DNA of 64,000 bases from Pseudomonas batumici. Lineage in GTDB: Bacteria; Pseudomonadota; Gammaproteobacteria; Pseudomonadales; Pseudomonadaceae. Numbering within the stretch: the stretch's first letter is position 1; each line of letters opens with the position of its first letter. This document shows positions 1 to 9,231 of the stretch, one piece after another. The stretch lies in NCBI RefSeq assembly GCF_000820515.1, contig NZ_JXDG01000010.1, positions 26,771 to 90,770 on the forward strand, read 5' to 3'. The position numbers were made by a program, and so were the translations under genes. The notes beneath the pieces are model-generated. The model was not told the origin of the DNA, searched no databases, and saw only the letters and a program-made list of their open reading frames with translations.

Positions 1-1
1 C

Positions 2-625
2 GCCTGGAGCGGCGAGATCAGCTATCGTCCCAACGCCCCGGTGCAGCTCAACACCACCGACCTGACCCTGGCGCTGGTCAATCCGATTGCCGGCGGCGCC
101 GCCTCACCGATCCAGACCAGCCTCGGTTCCGACAATACCGGTTACCGCCGCAAGGAAATCACCCAGATCCAAAGCACCCTCACGCAGTTCTTCGACCAGG
201 TTCTGGGGGCCGAGCGCCTGACGCTGGTGGGCGAGGCGGGGATGACCTACGTCGGTGGCCTGGAGACCAAGGACAAGCTGCGTTACGGGCGTGACTCGGT
301 ATACGGCGCCTACGGCTTCCAGGGCGATACCGGCGGTTTCGTCACCGCGACTTCCTGGGGCTACCGGGCCCGGGCGATCCTCGACTACAGCAACGTGTTC
401 GCCGGGATCAACCTCAAGCCCAACCTGTCCTGGTCCCATGACGTCAAGGGTTACGGCCCCAACGGCCTGTTCAACCAGGGCGCCAAGGCGATCAGCATCG
501 GTGTGGATGCCGACTACCGCAACACCTATACCGCGAGCCTCAGCTACACCGACTTTTTCGGTGGCCACTACAACACATTGACTGACCGTGACTTCCTGGC
601 GCTCAGCGTCGGCGCGAATTTCTGA
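2..625 (+). CDS. DUF1302 family outer-membrane protein, C-terminal part (5' end outside window)
   Basis: The frame is open from the first bases and ends with TGA at 623-625, so only the last ~207 residues are present. Alternating aromatic/polar strands (for example GFVTATSWGYRARAILDYSN and LSYTDFFGGHYNTLTDRDFLALSVGANF-like ending) and the C-terminal phenylalanine are what is seen in outer-membrane beta-barrels. The gene lies 24 bp before a DUF1329 gene, and DUF1302/DUF1329 pairs are a recurring arrangement in Pseudomonas; that pairing supports the family call. The substrate is unknown; such pairs are often found near genes for hydrophobic or steroid-like compounds, but nothing here fixes this. 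The barrel nature is more certain than the family name. Confidence 0.75.
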   Translation, partial: AWSGEISYRPNAPVQLNTTDLTLALVNPIAGGAASPIQTSLGSDNTGYRRKEITQIQSTLTQFFDQVLGAERLTLVGEAGMTYVGGLETKDKLRYGRDSVYGAYGFQGDTGGFVTATSWGYRARAILDYSNVFAGINLKPNLSWSHDVKGYGPNGLFNQGAKAISIGVDADYRNTYTASLSYTDFFGGHYNTLTDRDFLALSVGANF

Positions 626-649
626 TCCAGGCTTGAGAAGGACAATTTT

Positions 650-2017
650 ATGCGCAAGATGATTCTGCAATGCGGCGCCCTGGCCCTGAGCCTGTTGGCA
701 GCCAACGTAATGGCGGCGGTTTCCGCGGAGGAAGCGGCCAAGCTCGGCACCACCCTGACGGCCATCGGCGCGGAAAAGGCCGGCAATGCCGACGGCTCGA
801 TCCCGGCCTACACCGGCGGTATCCCGAAGAACGCCGGCGCGGTGGACAGCAAGGGCTTCCTGGCTGACCCGTTCGCCAATGAAAAACCGCTGTTCATCAT
901 CACTGCGGCCAATGCCGACCAGTACAAGGCCAAGCTTTCCGAGGGCCAACTGGCGATGTTCAAGCGCTACCCGCAGACCTACAAGATTCCGGTCTATCCG
1001 ACGCATCGCAGCGTCGCCCTGCCGCCGGCGGTCCTGGAGTCGGCCAAGCGCAGCGCCCTCAACGTCACGGCCATCAACGACGGCAACGGGCTGGCGAACT
1101 TCACCGGCATCCGCTACTACGCCTTCCCGATTCCGAAGAACGGCGTGGAAGTGCTGTGGAACCACATCACCCGCTACCACGGCGGCAACCTGCGCCGCAC
1201 CATTACCCAGGCTACGCCACAGACCGACGGTTCCTTCACGCCGATCACCTTCGAGGAAGAAGCCGCCGTGCCGTCGGAAATTCCCGACCTGGCGCCGGAC
1301 AAGGGCGCCAACGTGCTGACCTTCTTCAAGCAGGAAGTCACCGCGCCGGCGCGTCTGGCGGGCAACGTGCTGCTGGTGCACGAGACCCTCGACCAGGTGA
1401 AGGAGCCGCGCCTGGCCTGGGTCTACAACGCCGGCCAGCGCCGTGTGCGCCGCGCCCCGCAAGTCGCCTATGACGGCCCGGGTACCGCCGCCGATGGCCT
1501 GCGCACCTCGGACAACTTCGACATGTTCTCCGGTGCTCCGGACCGTTACGACTGGAAACTGATCGGCAAGAAGGAGATGTACATCCCCTACAACAGCTAC
1601 AAGCTGGATTCGCCGACCCTCAAGTACACCGACGTGATCAAGGCCGGCCATCTCAACCAGGACCTGACCCGCTACGAGTTGCACCGGGTCTGGGAAATCG
1701 AAGGGACGGTCAAGCCGAGCGAGCGGCATATCTATGCCAAGCGCCACATGTACATCGACGAGGACAGCTGGCAGGTCGCGCTGGTGGATCACTACGACGG
1801 CCGCGGTCAACTGTGGCGGGTTGCCGAAGGTCATGCACAGTTCTACTACGACCACCAGGTGCCGGCTTATACCGTTGAAGCGCTGTACGACCTGATTGCC
1901 GGGCGCTACATCGCCCTGGGCATGAAGAACGAAGAGAAGCACAGCTTCCAGTTCGGCTTCATCGGCAAGGCGGCGGATTACACGCCGGCGGCGCTGCGGG
2001 CGAGTGGGGTGCGCTAA
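650..2017 (+). CDS. DUF1329 domain-containing outer-membrane-associated protein
   Basis: A 455-residue protein with a Sec signal peptide (MRKMILQCGALALSLLAANVMA, cleavage after about residue 22) followed by the soluble DUF1329 fold. This family resembles LolA/LolB-like lipid carriers and is predicted to act in the envelope, often with a DUF1302 barrel. A good ribosome site (GAGAAGGA) lies just before the ATG. It directly follows the DUF1302 gene and is probably co-transcribed with it. The next gene, a MalT-like regulator, is a plausible regulator but begins after a REP-type palindrome and 274 bp of non-coding DNA. The biochemical role of the family is not established. Confidence 0.85.
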   Translation: MRKMILQCGALALSLLAANVMAAVSAEEAAKLGTTLTAIGAEKAGNADGSIPAYTGGIPKNAGAVDSKGFLADPFANEKPLFIITAANADQYKAKLSEGQLAMFKRYPQTYKIPVYPTHRSVALPPAVLESAKRSALNVTAINDGNGLANFTGIRYYAFPIPKNGVEVLWNHITRYHGGNLRRTITQATPQTDGSFTPITFEEEAAVPSEIPDLAPDKGANVLTFFKQEVTAPARLAGNVLLVHETLDQVKEPRLAWVYNAGQRRVRRAPQVAYDGPGTAADGLRTSDNFDMFSGAPDRYDWKLIGKKEMYIPYNSYKLDSPTLKYTDVIKAGHLNQDLTRYELHRVWEIEGTVKPSERHIYAKRHMYIDEDSWQVALVDHYDGRGQLWRVAEGHAQFYYDHQVPAYTVEALYDLIAGRYIALGMKNEEKHSFQFGFIGKAADYTPAALRASGVR

Positions 2018-2040
2018 ACCCTCTCTGTTGGATGTAGGAT

Positions 2041-2151
2041 GTAGGAGCGAGCTTGCTCGCGATGGTCGTCAACGATAACGCGGGGCGTCTGATACCCCGC
2101 GGTGTCTGGGTTACCATCGCGAGCAATCGAGCGTCGACCGGCTGCTCCTAC
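2041..2151. repeat. REP-type intergenic palindrome (GTAGGAGC...GCTCCTAC)
   Basis: The two ends, GTAGGAGCGAGCTTGCTCGCGA and its imperfect complement ending GCTGCTCCTAC, can pair into a long hairpin with an inner CGGGG/CCCCG arm. The right arm is degraded (GAGCAATCGAGCGTCGACCGG instead of GAGCAAGCTCG). It is immediately preceded by a short tandem, GGATGTAGGATGTAGG. It may end transcription of the DUF1302/DUF1329 unit. The same element, in a better preserved copy, is at 28178-28275. Confidence 0.85.
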
Positions 2152-2291
2152 ACACCGTCGCTGTATCCGGCCAAAACCTGCCCCCTTGGGGCCTCTTTGT
2201 TATAACGCTCGATAAGTTTCCTGAATATTCGTTCATTCCCAGGCTTGAACAGGATTAGGGTGACCGGATAAAACCAAGAAAGGCCGCCGCA

Positions 2292-4835
2292 ATGACCGCC
2301 ATGACCCCGCGTCTGGACCGTCCCGGGTTCCTGCCTCGTTTGTCCTCCCGCCATTTGCCGCGTGCGCGCCTCAGCACCCCCTTGATCGAGTCCCAGGCGC
2401 GGGTCCGCCTGCTCTGCGCGCCCGCCGGCAGCGGCAAGAGCGCGCTGCTCGCCGAATGCCTGCTGCAAGCGCCGCCCAGCTGTGGCGTGTGCTGGTTACC
2501 GCTGTCCGGGGCGAGTCTCACGACCGACGCCTTCTGCAGTGCCCTGGCCCAGGCGCTGGGGCTGGACGAGCCCCACGACGAGTCGAGCCTGTTGGCACGG
2601 CTGGCGCGCTGGACCACGCCCACCTGGGTTTTCCTCGACGACTATTGCCGTTTGCCCAACCCGGCGCTGGATCAGTTGCTCGATCGGCTGCTGGCGACCA
2701 GCAGTCCGGTCCTGAGCTGGTGGCTGGGCGTGCGGCGGCGGCCCCACTGCAACTGGCCACGGCTGTTGCTCGAAGGTGAACTCTACGAAGTCGACAGCCC
2801 GAGCCTGTTGTTCGAGCGGAGCGAAATCGAACAGTTGGTGAATCACCCGTCGATTACCCCGCAGTGCATCGACCGGATGAGCCAGTACACCGCCGGCTGG
2901 TGCGCCGGTGTGCGGGTTGCCATGCTGGAGGCCTCGGCCTGGATCGCCAGCGCCCCCGACGCCGGTGCGCGACGTTCGGCGACCCTGCTCGACTACCTGC
3001 AACACGAACTGTTCGATGCCCTGGCGCCCGAACTGGCCGAAGCCTGGCGCGTGCTGGTGCATCTGCCCCGCTTCAATGCCGACCTCTGCGAGCACCTGTT
3101 CGGTGCGGGGGAGGGCGCCCAGTGGATGCGAACCCTGCAGGAACTCGGGTGCTTTATCGAGCCCTGGGAAGACTCCTCGGAATGGCTGCGGGTGTTCGCG
3201 CCACTGACCCTGTTGCTGCGCGATGAACCCTGGCCGGCCGGGCGCTCCTGGCATCGCCGGGCCTGTCAGTGGTTCAGTGCCCGGGGCGACTGGCAGGCCG
3301 CGGTGGAGCAGGCCCTGGCCGCCGAGGAGTTCGAAGTGGCGGCCAGCCTGTTGCACAACTTCACCTTCGATTACCTGTTCCAGGACCAGAACGTGGCGCT
3401 GCTGCTGCGTCTGCACGAGCAGCAGCCGGACGAATTGATGTTCGGCACGCCGCATCTGGTGGGCCTGATCACCACCGCCTTGCTGTTCGCCGGGCGCTTC
3501 GACGAGGCGGCCCACAGCATCGAGCAGATGGCCCGTTTCACCCCGCAGCCGTCAGCGGCGGCACAACGGCAACTGGTGGCGCGCTGGCAGGCCCAGCAAG
3601 GCTGGTTGCTGCATCTGCAGGGGCAGGCGCAACCTGCGCGTGGGCATTTCCTCGAAGCCTTGCGGGATCTGCCGCCGGCCGCCTGGCCGGCGCGGTTGTT
3701 CTGTCTGTCCGGGCTGACCCAGCAGGCGCTGCTCGAGGGTGAGCTGGAGCAGGCCCACGCCTTGAGTCGCGAGGCGCTGTGCCTGGCGCGGGCACAAGGT
3801 TCGCTGCTGTTCGAGGCGCTGCTGGAGCTGGACCATGCACAGTTGCTGGAGCAACGGGGAGCCTTGCACCGCAGCGAGAGCCTGCTGGACAACATGCATG
3901 CCTTGTTATCCGCCAAGCGCTACCTGGCGGGACCGTTGCTGGGGCGTATCGCCTTGCGCCGGGGACGGATCGCCCTGCGCCAGGGCCGCGATCAACAGGC
4001 CGCCGAACATTTCCAGACGGGCCTGGACGAGTGCCTGCGCAGCCAGGACAAACGGGCCTTGTACGGGTTTCTCGGACTGGCCCTGCTGGATGCCAACCAC
4101 GGCGACTACGCCCAGGCGTTTGTCCGCTTGCGCGATGCCGAACGGTTGATGCAGCAACGGCATATTCCGGATGTGGTGTATCGCGCGGTGCTGCTGATGG
4201 TCAGCTGCCATTTCTGGTTGCAACAGGGGCGGCCGGAGCTGGCGGAGGAGGCGCTGACCCGGGTGCTGCGTCACTACCGTGGCGCGAACGGGGTACAGGC
4301 GCCGCCGGCGACGCTGGAGCTGATTCCGCGACTTGAATACCTGTTGGTGCTGGCGCAGGTCTATCTGCACAAGGCCCAGGCCCCGCTGGAAGCGCTGGCG
4401 CCCTTGCTCGAGCAGGCTCAGCGTCGGGGCATGCAGGGGATGGAAACGGAGTTGCGTCTGGCGCTGGCGGAAGTGGCCTTCCTGCTGGGGCGTAGCGCGC
4501 TGGCCAAGAGTCATCTGGAGGAGGGGCTGGCGCTGGTCAGCCGCTGCAACCTGCAACAGGCCTTGCGTGAGTTGCGTTTGCGCCAGCCGGAGATGCTGGC
4601 GAGCCTGGGCTTTGAAGAAGCGCTGATGGCCACGGGAGACAATCCCTTGAGCCAGCGTGAACTGGAAGTGCTCAAGCTGATTGCCCTGGGCAGTTCCAAT
4701 CTGCAGATCGCCGACCAGCTGTTCATCTCGCTGCACACGGTGAAAACCCATGCGCGGCGGATCCACAGCAAACTGGGGGTGGAGCGGCGGACCCAGGCGG
4801 TGGCCAAGGCCAAGGCCTTGGGGCTGATGGGGTAG
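2292..4835 (+). CDS. MalT-like LuxR family transcriptional regulator
   Basis: 847 residues, the usual length of the large ATP-binding LuxR (LAL/MalT) regulators. An NTPase module is at the N-terminus: Walker A around residues 41-50 ([10 protein letters not shown], Lys49) and a Walker B-like TWVFLDDY near residue 114. A long helical, TPR-like middle follows, and the last ~63 residues form a LuxR helix-turn-helix ([24 protein letters not shown], then [14 protein letters not shown]). Such proteins are activated by a small molecule plus ATP. The neighbours suggest control of the upstream DUF1302/DUF1329 genes, but this is inference. ATG at 2292 has AAGAAAGG upstream; an in-frame ATG at 2301 is possible. 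Confidence 0.88.
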   Translation: MTAMTPRLDRPGFLPRLSSRHLPRARLSTPLIESQARVRLLCAPAGSGKSALLAECLLQAPPSCGVCWLPLSGASLTTDAFCSALAQALGLDEPHDESSLLARLARWTTPTWVFLDDYCRLPNPALDQLLDRLLATSSPVLSWWLGVRRRPHCNWPRLLLEGELYEVDSPSLLFERSEIEQLVNHPSITPQCIDRMSQYTAGWCAGVRVAMLEASAWIASAPDAGARRSATLLDYLQHELFDALAPELAEAWRVLVHLPRFNADLCEHLFGAGEGAQWMRTLQELGCFIEPWEDSSEWLRVFAPLTLLLRDEPWPAGRSWHRRACQWFSARGDWQAAVEQALAAEEFEVAASLLHNFTFDYLFQDQNVALLLRLHEQQPDELMFGTPHLVGLITTALLFAGRFDEAAHSIEQMARFTPQPSAAAQRQLVARWQAQQGWLLHLQGQAQPARGHFLEALRDLPPAAWPARLFCLSGLTQQALLEGELEQAHALSREALCLARAQGSLLFEALLELDHAQLLEQRGALHRSESLLDNMHALLSAKRYLAGPLLGRIALRRGRIALRQGRDQQAAEHFQTGLDECLRSQDKRALYGFLGLALLDANHGDYAQAFVRLRDAERLMQQRHIPDVVYRAVLLMVSCHFWLQQGRPELAEEALTRVLRHYRGANGVQAPPATLELIPRLEYLLVLAQVYLHKAQAPLEALAPLLEQAQRRGMQGMETELRLALAEVAFLLGRSALAKSHLEEGLALVSRCNLQQALRELRLRQPEMLASLGFEEALMATGDNPLSQRELEVLKLIALGSSNLQIADQLFISLHTVKTHARRIHSKLGVERRTQAVAKAKALGLMG

Positions 4836-4859
4836 TGCCTCTGGCCAAGGACGGCATTT

Positions 4860-5657
4860 TCAGCCCTGCGGCTGATAACCCATCCGCCAACTCACCGCCT
4901 GGCTCGCCGCCAGCAACCGCTTGGCCGCCGGGCCGTCTTCATCGGCGTGGAACAGCGACGTCGGCCCCACCACCGTGAGCACCGCCACCACCTGTCCCAG
5001 GGCATTGAACACCGGCGCCGACAAGGCATCGACCCCGGGCATCAGCAAGCCATGGACGAAATGCAGCCCGCGTCGGCGGATCCGTTCGCAGGTCGCGGTG
5101 TAGGCCGCGGCATCGGCCAGCGGGTGAGGGTGGCCGGCCTTGAGTTCCGCTTCACGCAGCTCGACCGTTTCCCGATCCGGCAGGAAGGCGTTGAACACCA
5201 GCCCCGTGGACGAACTGAGCAACGGCAGCACCGACCCCAACTGCGTCACCACCGTCACCGCGCGTACGGCCGGTTCGATATGCACCACGGTCGCCCCGTG
5301 GTTGCCCCACACCGCGAGGAAACAGCTTTCATTCAGGTCGTCGCGCAGCTCCGCCAACGGCATCGCCGCCACATGCAGCACCTCCATGCTGTTCAGCGCC
5401 GCCAGGCCGACCCGCAGCGCTTCGCGCCCCAGGCCATAGTGGTTGGTCGCCGCGTTCTGCTCGGCAAAGCCACTGGCGATCAAGGCCTGGAGATAACGGT
5501 GGACCTTGCTCGCCGGCATCTGCACATGCTCGGCCAGGCGCGACAGCGAGGTGCTGGGCGACAGCTCGGCCAACGCCTTGAGGATGTCGGTACCCACCTC
5601 CGCCGAGCGGACTTTCTGTTTACCGTTGCTGTCGCTGGTAGGACGTGGCTTTTCCAT
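4860..5657 (-). CDS. hmgR: IclR family repressor of homogentisate catabolism (HmgR)
   Basis: 265 residues with an N-terminal winged helix-turn-helix (DILKALAELSPSTSLSRLAEHVQMPASKVHRYLQAL-like segment, about residues 24-60) and a C-terminal IclR effector-binding domain containing the typical GVDALSAPVFNALGQVVAVLTVVGP stretch. It is divergent from hmgA-fahA-maiA, exactly where Pseudomonas carries HmgR, the repressor released by homogentisate; the name rests on that position and on the fold. The spacer contains a duplicated palindromic element that is the probable operator. It is convergent with the LuxR gene, with only 24 bp between stop codons. Confidence 0.88.
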   Translation of the reverse strand: MEKPRPTSDSNGKQKVRSAEVGTDILKALAELSPSTSLSRLAEHVQMPASKVHRYLQALIASGFAEQNAATNHYGLGREALRVGLAALNSMEVLHVAAMPLAELRDDLNESCFLAVWGNHGATVVHIEPAVRAVTVVTQLGSVLPLLSSSTGLVFNAFLPDRETVELREAELKAGHPHPLADAAAYTATCERIRRRGLHFVHGLLMPGVDALSAPVFNALGQVVAVLTVVGPTSLFHADEDGPAAKRLLAASQAVSWRMGYQPQG

Positions 5658-5720
5658 GGAGGCAATGTAATCCCGGGACGAATGGGCGTCTTTATAGCTT
5701 GACGGGCACGGTCAATCAAA

Positions 5721-5756
5721 TTACGTTCTGCATAATCAAGTTACGTTATGCATAAT
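5721..5756. promoter_or_regulatory. Tandem operator candidate for HmgR upstream of hmgA
   Basis: The unit TTACGTTnTGCATAAT occurs twice, at 5721-5736 and 5741-5756, with a 20 bp period (about two helical turns). The second copy contains the perfect palindrome TTATGCATAA (5746-5755). The pair lies ~90 bp upstream of hmgA and 64 bp upstream of the divergent regulator, so binding could control both. A palindromic operator is known for HmgR of Pseudomonas putida; assignment here is inferred. Confidence 0.7.
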
Positions 5757-5844
5757 TACGTCCCAATAAAAACAAACCGGACCGTGTTGCACGCCCCCTC
5801 GAATCAGGCCGGCAGCCCCAGGTCCACTCCCTCCAGGAGGCTCC

Positions 5845-7143
5845 ATGAATCCCGATTCCACGGTGCTGGCCTATCAGTCCGGCTTCGGCAACGAATTCAG
5901 CAGCGAGGCCTTGCCCGGCGCGCTGCCGGTCGGCCAGAACTCCCCGCAGAAAGCGCCCTACGGTCTTTATGCCGAACTGTTCTCCGGCACGGCCTTCACC
6001 ATGACCCGCAGCGAAGCACGGCGCACCTGGATGTACCGCATCCAGCCGTCGGCCCGGCATCCGGCTTTCGCCAAACTGGAGCGGCAACTGGCCGGTGGGT
6101 CGCTGGGCCCGATCACACCCAACCGCCTGCGCTGGAACCCGCTGGAGATTCCGAGCGAGCCGACCGACTTCATCGACGGCCTGGTGAACATGGCGGCCAA
6201 CTCGGCGCCGGAAAAACCGGCCGGCATCAGCATCTACGGCTACCGCGCCAACCGCTCCATGGAGCGGGTGTTCTTCAATGCCGACGGCGAGTGGTTGCTG
6301 GTCCCGGAACAGGGGCGGCTGCGGCTCGTCACCGAGCTGGGCGTGCTGGAGATCGAGCCGCTGGAAATCGCCGTATTGCCCCGTGGCCTGAAATTCCGCG
6401 TCGAACTGCTCGACCCGCAAGCCCGTGGCTACCTGGCGGAAAACCATGGTGCGCCGCTGCGCCTGCCGGACCTGGGCCCCATCGGCAGCAACGGCCTGGC
6501 CAATCCGCGGGATTTCCTCGCCCCGGTCGCCCATTACGAAGACCTGCGGCAACCGACGACCCTGGTGCAGAAGTTCCTCGGCGAGCTCTGGGGTTGCGAG
6601 CTCGATCATTCGCCGCTCAACGTGGTCGCCTGGCACGGCAACAATGTGCCGTACAAATACGACCTGCGTCGTTTCAACACCATCGGCACGGTCAGCTTCG
6701 ATCACCCGGACCCGTCGATCTTCACCGTGCTCACCTCGCCCACCAGCGTGCCCGGCATGGCCAACCTCGACTTCGTGATCTTCCCGCCGCGCTGGATGGT
6801 GGCCGAGAACACCTTCCGTCCGCCGTGGTTCCACCGCAATCTGATGAACGAGTTCATGGGCTTGATCCAGGGTGCCTACGACGCCAAGGCCGAAGGTTTC
6901 CTGCCCGGCGGCGCGTCGCTGCACAGCTGCATGAGCGCCCATGGCCCGGATGGTGAAACCTGCACCCGGGCGATTGCCGCCGAACTCGCGCCGAGCAAGA
7001 TCGACAACACCATGGCCTTCATGTTCGAGACCAGCCAGGTGCTGCGCCCGAGCCGCTTCGCCCTCGACTGCCCACAGTTGCAGAACGACTACGATACTTG
7101 CTGGGCCACCTTGCCCGTCACCTTCAACCCGAATCGGAGATAA
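5845..7143 (+). CDS. hmgA: Homogentisate 1,2-dioxygenase
   Basis: 432 residues, normal for the family. It opens the ring of homogentisate to maleylacetoacetate with O2, the central step of tyrosine and phenylalanine breakdown, in the cytoplasm. The iron ligands are present: His330 and Glu336 in [13 protein letters not shown] and His366 in [10 protein letters not shown], matching human His335, Glu341 and His371. The N-terminus [21 protein letters not shown] is highly characteristic. Start ATG 5845 is preceded by AGGAGG. It is the first gene of a three-gene operon, 3 bp from fahA. Confidence 0.98.
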   Translation: MNPDSTVLAYQSGFGNEFSSEALPGALPVGQNSPQKAPYGLYAELFSGTAFTMTRSEARRTWMYRIQPSARHPAFAKLERQLAGGSLGPITPNRLRWNPLEIPSEPTDFIDGLVNMAANSAPEKPAGISIYGYRANRSMERVFFNADGEWLLVPEQGRLRLVTELGVLEIEPLEIAVLPRGLKFRVELLDPQARGYLAENHGAPLRLPDLGPIGSNGLANPRDFLAPVAHYEDLRQPTTLVQKFLGELWGCELDHSPLNVVAWHGNNVPYKYDLRRFNTIGTVSFDHPDPSIFTVLTSPTSVPGMANLDFVIFPPRWMVAENTFRPPWFHRNLMNEFMGLIQGAYDAKAEGFLPGGASLHSCMSAHGPDGETCTRAIAAELAPSKIDNTMAFMFETSQVLRPSRFALDCPQLQNDYDTCWATLPVTFNPNRR

Positions 7144-7146
7144 CCC

Positions 7147-8451
7147 ATGAGTCAGCCAGCCACCCTTCGCAGTTGGGTTGCGTCCGCCAACGGCCATGCC
7201 GATTTCCCGTTGCAGAACCTGCCGCTGGGGGTGTTCAGCCTCCCAGGTTCGGCGCCGCGCAGTGGCGTGGCGATCGGTGAGCAGATCTTCGACCTGGAAG
7301 CGGCCCTGGAACTCGGGTTGTTCGAGGGCCAGGCCAAGGCCGCTGTCGAAGCGACCCGTGGCGGTCAGTTGAATGCCTTCTTCGAACTCGGTTCCGCGGC
7401 CCGCGTGGCCTTGCGCGCGCGTCTGCTGGAACTGCTCGGCGAAAGCAGCAGCCTGCGCGGCAAGATCGAAGCCCAGGGCGCGAAGCTGCTGCCCCTGGCG
7501 GCCGATTGCCAATTGCACCTGCCGGCCAGGATCGGTGACTACACCGATTTCTATGTCGGCATCGAGCATGCGCAGAACGTCGGCAAGCTGTTCCGCCCCG
7601 ACAACCCGCTGCTGCCCAACTACAAGTACGTGCCCATCGGTTATCACGGCCGGGCCTCGACCGTTCGCCCGTCCGGCAGCGAAGTGCGTCGACCCAAGGG
7701 CCAGACCTTGCCCGCCGGGCAAAGCGAGCCGAGCTTCGGTCCCTGCGCGCGACTGGACTACGAACTGGAACTGGGCATCTGGATCGGCCGCGGCAATGCC
7801 ATGGGCGAGTCGATCGCCATCGGTGACGCCGCCGAGCACATCGCCGGTTTCTGCCTGCTCAACGACTGGTCGGCGCGGGATATCCAGGCCTGGGAATACC
7901 AGCCGCTGGGGCCGTTCCTGTCCAAGAGCTTCATTACCAGCGTCTCGCCCTGGGTGGTGACAGCCGAAGCGTTGGAACCGTTCCGCCAGGCACAACCGGC
8001 GCGTCCGCAAGGCGATCCGCAACCACTGCCGTACCTGTTCGATACACGCGACCAGCAGGGTGGTGCCTTCGATATCGAACTGGAAGTGCTGTTGCTGACC
8101 GAGGCCATGCGCGAGCAGAACCTGCCGGCCCAGCGCCTGACCCTGAGCAACACCCGACACATGTACTGGACCGTGGCGCAACTGGTTGCACACCACAGCG
8201 TCAACGGCTGCCAGTTGCAGGCCGGCGACCTGTTCGGTTCGGGCACCTTGTCCGGGCCCGAAGCGGGGCAGTTCGGCAGCCTGCTGGAGATCACCGAGGG
8301 CGGCAAGAAACCGGTGGAACTGGCCACGGGCGAGGTGCGCAAGTTCCTCGAGGACGGTGACGAAATCATCCTGCGGGCGCGTTGCCGCCGTGAAGGCTTT
8401 GCTTCCATCGGCTTCGGCGAATGCCGGGGCAAGATTGTTCCGGCACGTTGA
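7147..8451 (+). CDS. fahA: Fumarylacetoacetase
   Basis: 434 residues; cleaves fumarylacetoacetate to fumarate and acetoacetate, the last step of homogentisate breakdown (called hmgB in Pseudomonas putida). Metal and active-site signatures of the FAH fold are visible: DYTDFYVGIEHAQNVG, the ELELG segment (DYELELGIWIGRGNAMG) and LNDWSARDIQAWEYQPLGPF. The start lies 3 bp after the hmgA stop, so translation is probably coupled. The downstream maiA supplies the isomerase that makes its substrate. Confidence 0.97.
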   Translation: MSQPATLRSWVASANGHADFPLQNLPLGVFSLPGSAPRSGVAIGEQIFDLEAALELGLFEGQAKAAVEATRGGQLNAFFELGSAARVALRARLLELLGESSSLRGKIEAQGAKLLPLAADCQLHLPARIGDYTDFYVGIEHAQNVGKLFRPDNPLLPNYKYVPIGYHGRASTVRPSGSEVRRPKGQTLPAGQSEPSFGPCARLDYELELGIWIGRGNAMGESIAIGDAAEHIAGFCLLNDWSARDIQAWEYQPLGPFLSKSFITSVSPWVVTAEALEPFRQAQPARPQGDPQPLPYLFDTRDQQGGAFDIELEVLLLTEAMREQNLPAQRLTLSNTRHMYWTVAQLVAHHSVNGCQLQAGDLFGSGTLSGPEAGQFGSLLEITEGGKKPVELATGEVRKFLEDGDEIILRARCRREGFASIGFGECRGKIVPAR

Positions 8452-8463
8452 GAGGAGTGGGCC

Positions 8464-9102
8464 ATGGAGCTTTACACGTATTACCGTTCGACCTCGTCCT
8501 ACCGCGTGCGGATCGCCCTGGCCCTCAAGGGCCTGGATTACCGCGCGCTGCCGATCAACCTCATCGCCCCGGGCGGCGGTGAACAGCGCCAGCCGGCGTA
8601 CCTGGCGGTCAACCCGCAAGGACGGGTGCCGGCCTTGCGCACCGACGCGGGAGACGTGCTGACGCAGTCGCCGGCGATCATCGAGTTTCTCGAGGAACGT
8701 TATCCACAGGTGCCGCTACTGGCCTCGGACCTGCTGACCCGTGCCCGCGAGCGGGCGGTGGCGGCGGTGATCGGTTGCGATATTCATCCGTTGCACAACT
8801 CCGGCACCACCAACCTGCTGCGCCAGTGGGGGCATGACGATGCCCAGGTACTGGAGTGGATCGGCCACTGGGTCAGCCAGGGGCTGGCGGCGGTGGAACA
8901 GTTGATTGGCGATACCGGCTATTGCTTTGGCAAGGCGCCGGGGTTGGCGGATGTGTACCTGATTCCGCAGTTGTATGCGGCACAGCGGTTCAAGGTGTCG
9001 CTGGAGGTTTACCCGCGTATTCGCCGGGTGGCGGCGCTGGCGGAACAGCATCCTGCGTTCATCAAGGCGCATCCGGCCAATCAGCCGGATACTCCGCTGT
9101 AA
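8464..9102 (+). CDS. maiA: Maleylacetoacetate isomerase (zeta-class glutathione transferase)
   Basis: 212 residues, a typical zeta GST: thioredoxin-like N-domain with the glutathione-binding STSSYRVRIALALKGLDY (residues ~9-26), NPQGRVPAL and QSPAIIEFLEE, then an all-helical C-domain with GKAPGLADVYLIPQLYAA. It converts maleylacetoacetate to fumarylacetoacetate using glutathione, linking hmgA to fahA (hmgC in Pseudomonas putida). Start ATG 8464 has GAGAGGAG upstream, 12 bp after the fahA stop. The operon ends at a REP-type palindrome. Confidence 0.96.
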   Translation: MELYTYYRSTSSYRVRIALALKGLDYRALPINLIAPGGGEQRQPAYLAVNPQGRVPALRTDAGDVLTQSPAIIEFLEERYPQVPLLASDLLTRARERAVAAVIGCDIHPLHNSGTTNLLRQWGHDDAQVLEWIGHWVSQGLAAVEQLIGDTGYCFGKAPGLADVYLIPQLYAAQRFKVSLEVYPRIRRVAALAEQHPAFIKAHPANQPDTPL

Positions 9103-9118
9103 GGCATATCGCAGAACC

Positions 9119-9206
9119 TGTAGGAGCTGGCTTGCCAGCGATGACGATGTAACATTCACCATCGCTATCGCTGCGGTGCGGCGTCCCGACAAGCCAGCTC
9201 CTACAG
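9119..9206. repeat. REP-type intergenic palindrome
   Basis: The ends TGTAGGAGCTGGCTTGCCAG and CAAGCCAGCTCCTACAG pair; the right arm carries the GCGGTGCGGCGTCCCGACAAGCC variant also seen at 59031-59129. It lies between the convergent maiA and SirB1-family genes, where it could act as a two-way terminator. Confidence 0.85.
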
Positions 9207-9231
9207 TGACCGCGTTGACCGTAGTTGCGAG

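Noticed and set aside
104..1942. 612-residue open frame on the reverse strand across the DUF1302/DUF1329 genes
   Set aside because: It is antisense to two well-supported genes, has no ribosome site or recognisable domain, and long reverse frames are expected in GC-rich DNA with strong third-position bias.
5746..8619. 957-residue reverse frame across hmgA-fahA-maiA
   Set aside because: Antisense to three enzymes with complete active sites; its composition is rich in His, Gln, Arg and Gly as in other mirror frames.
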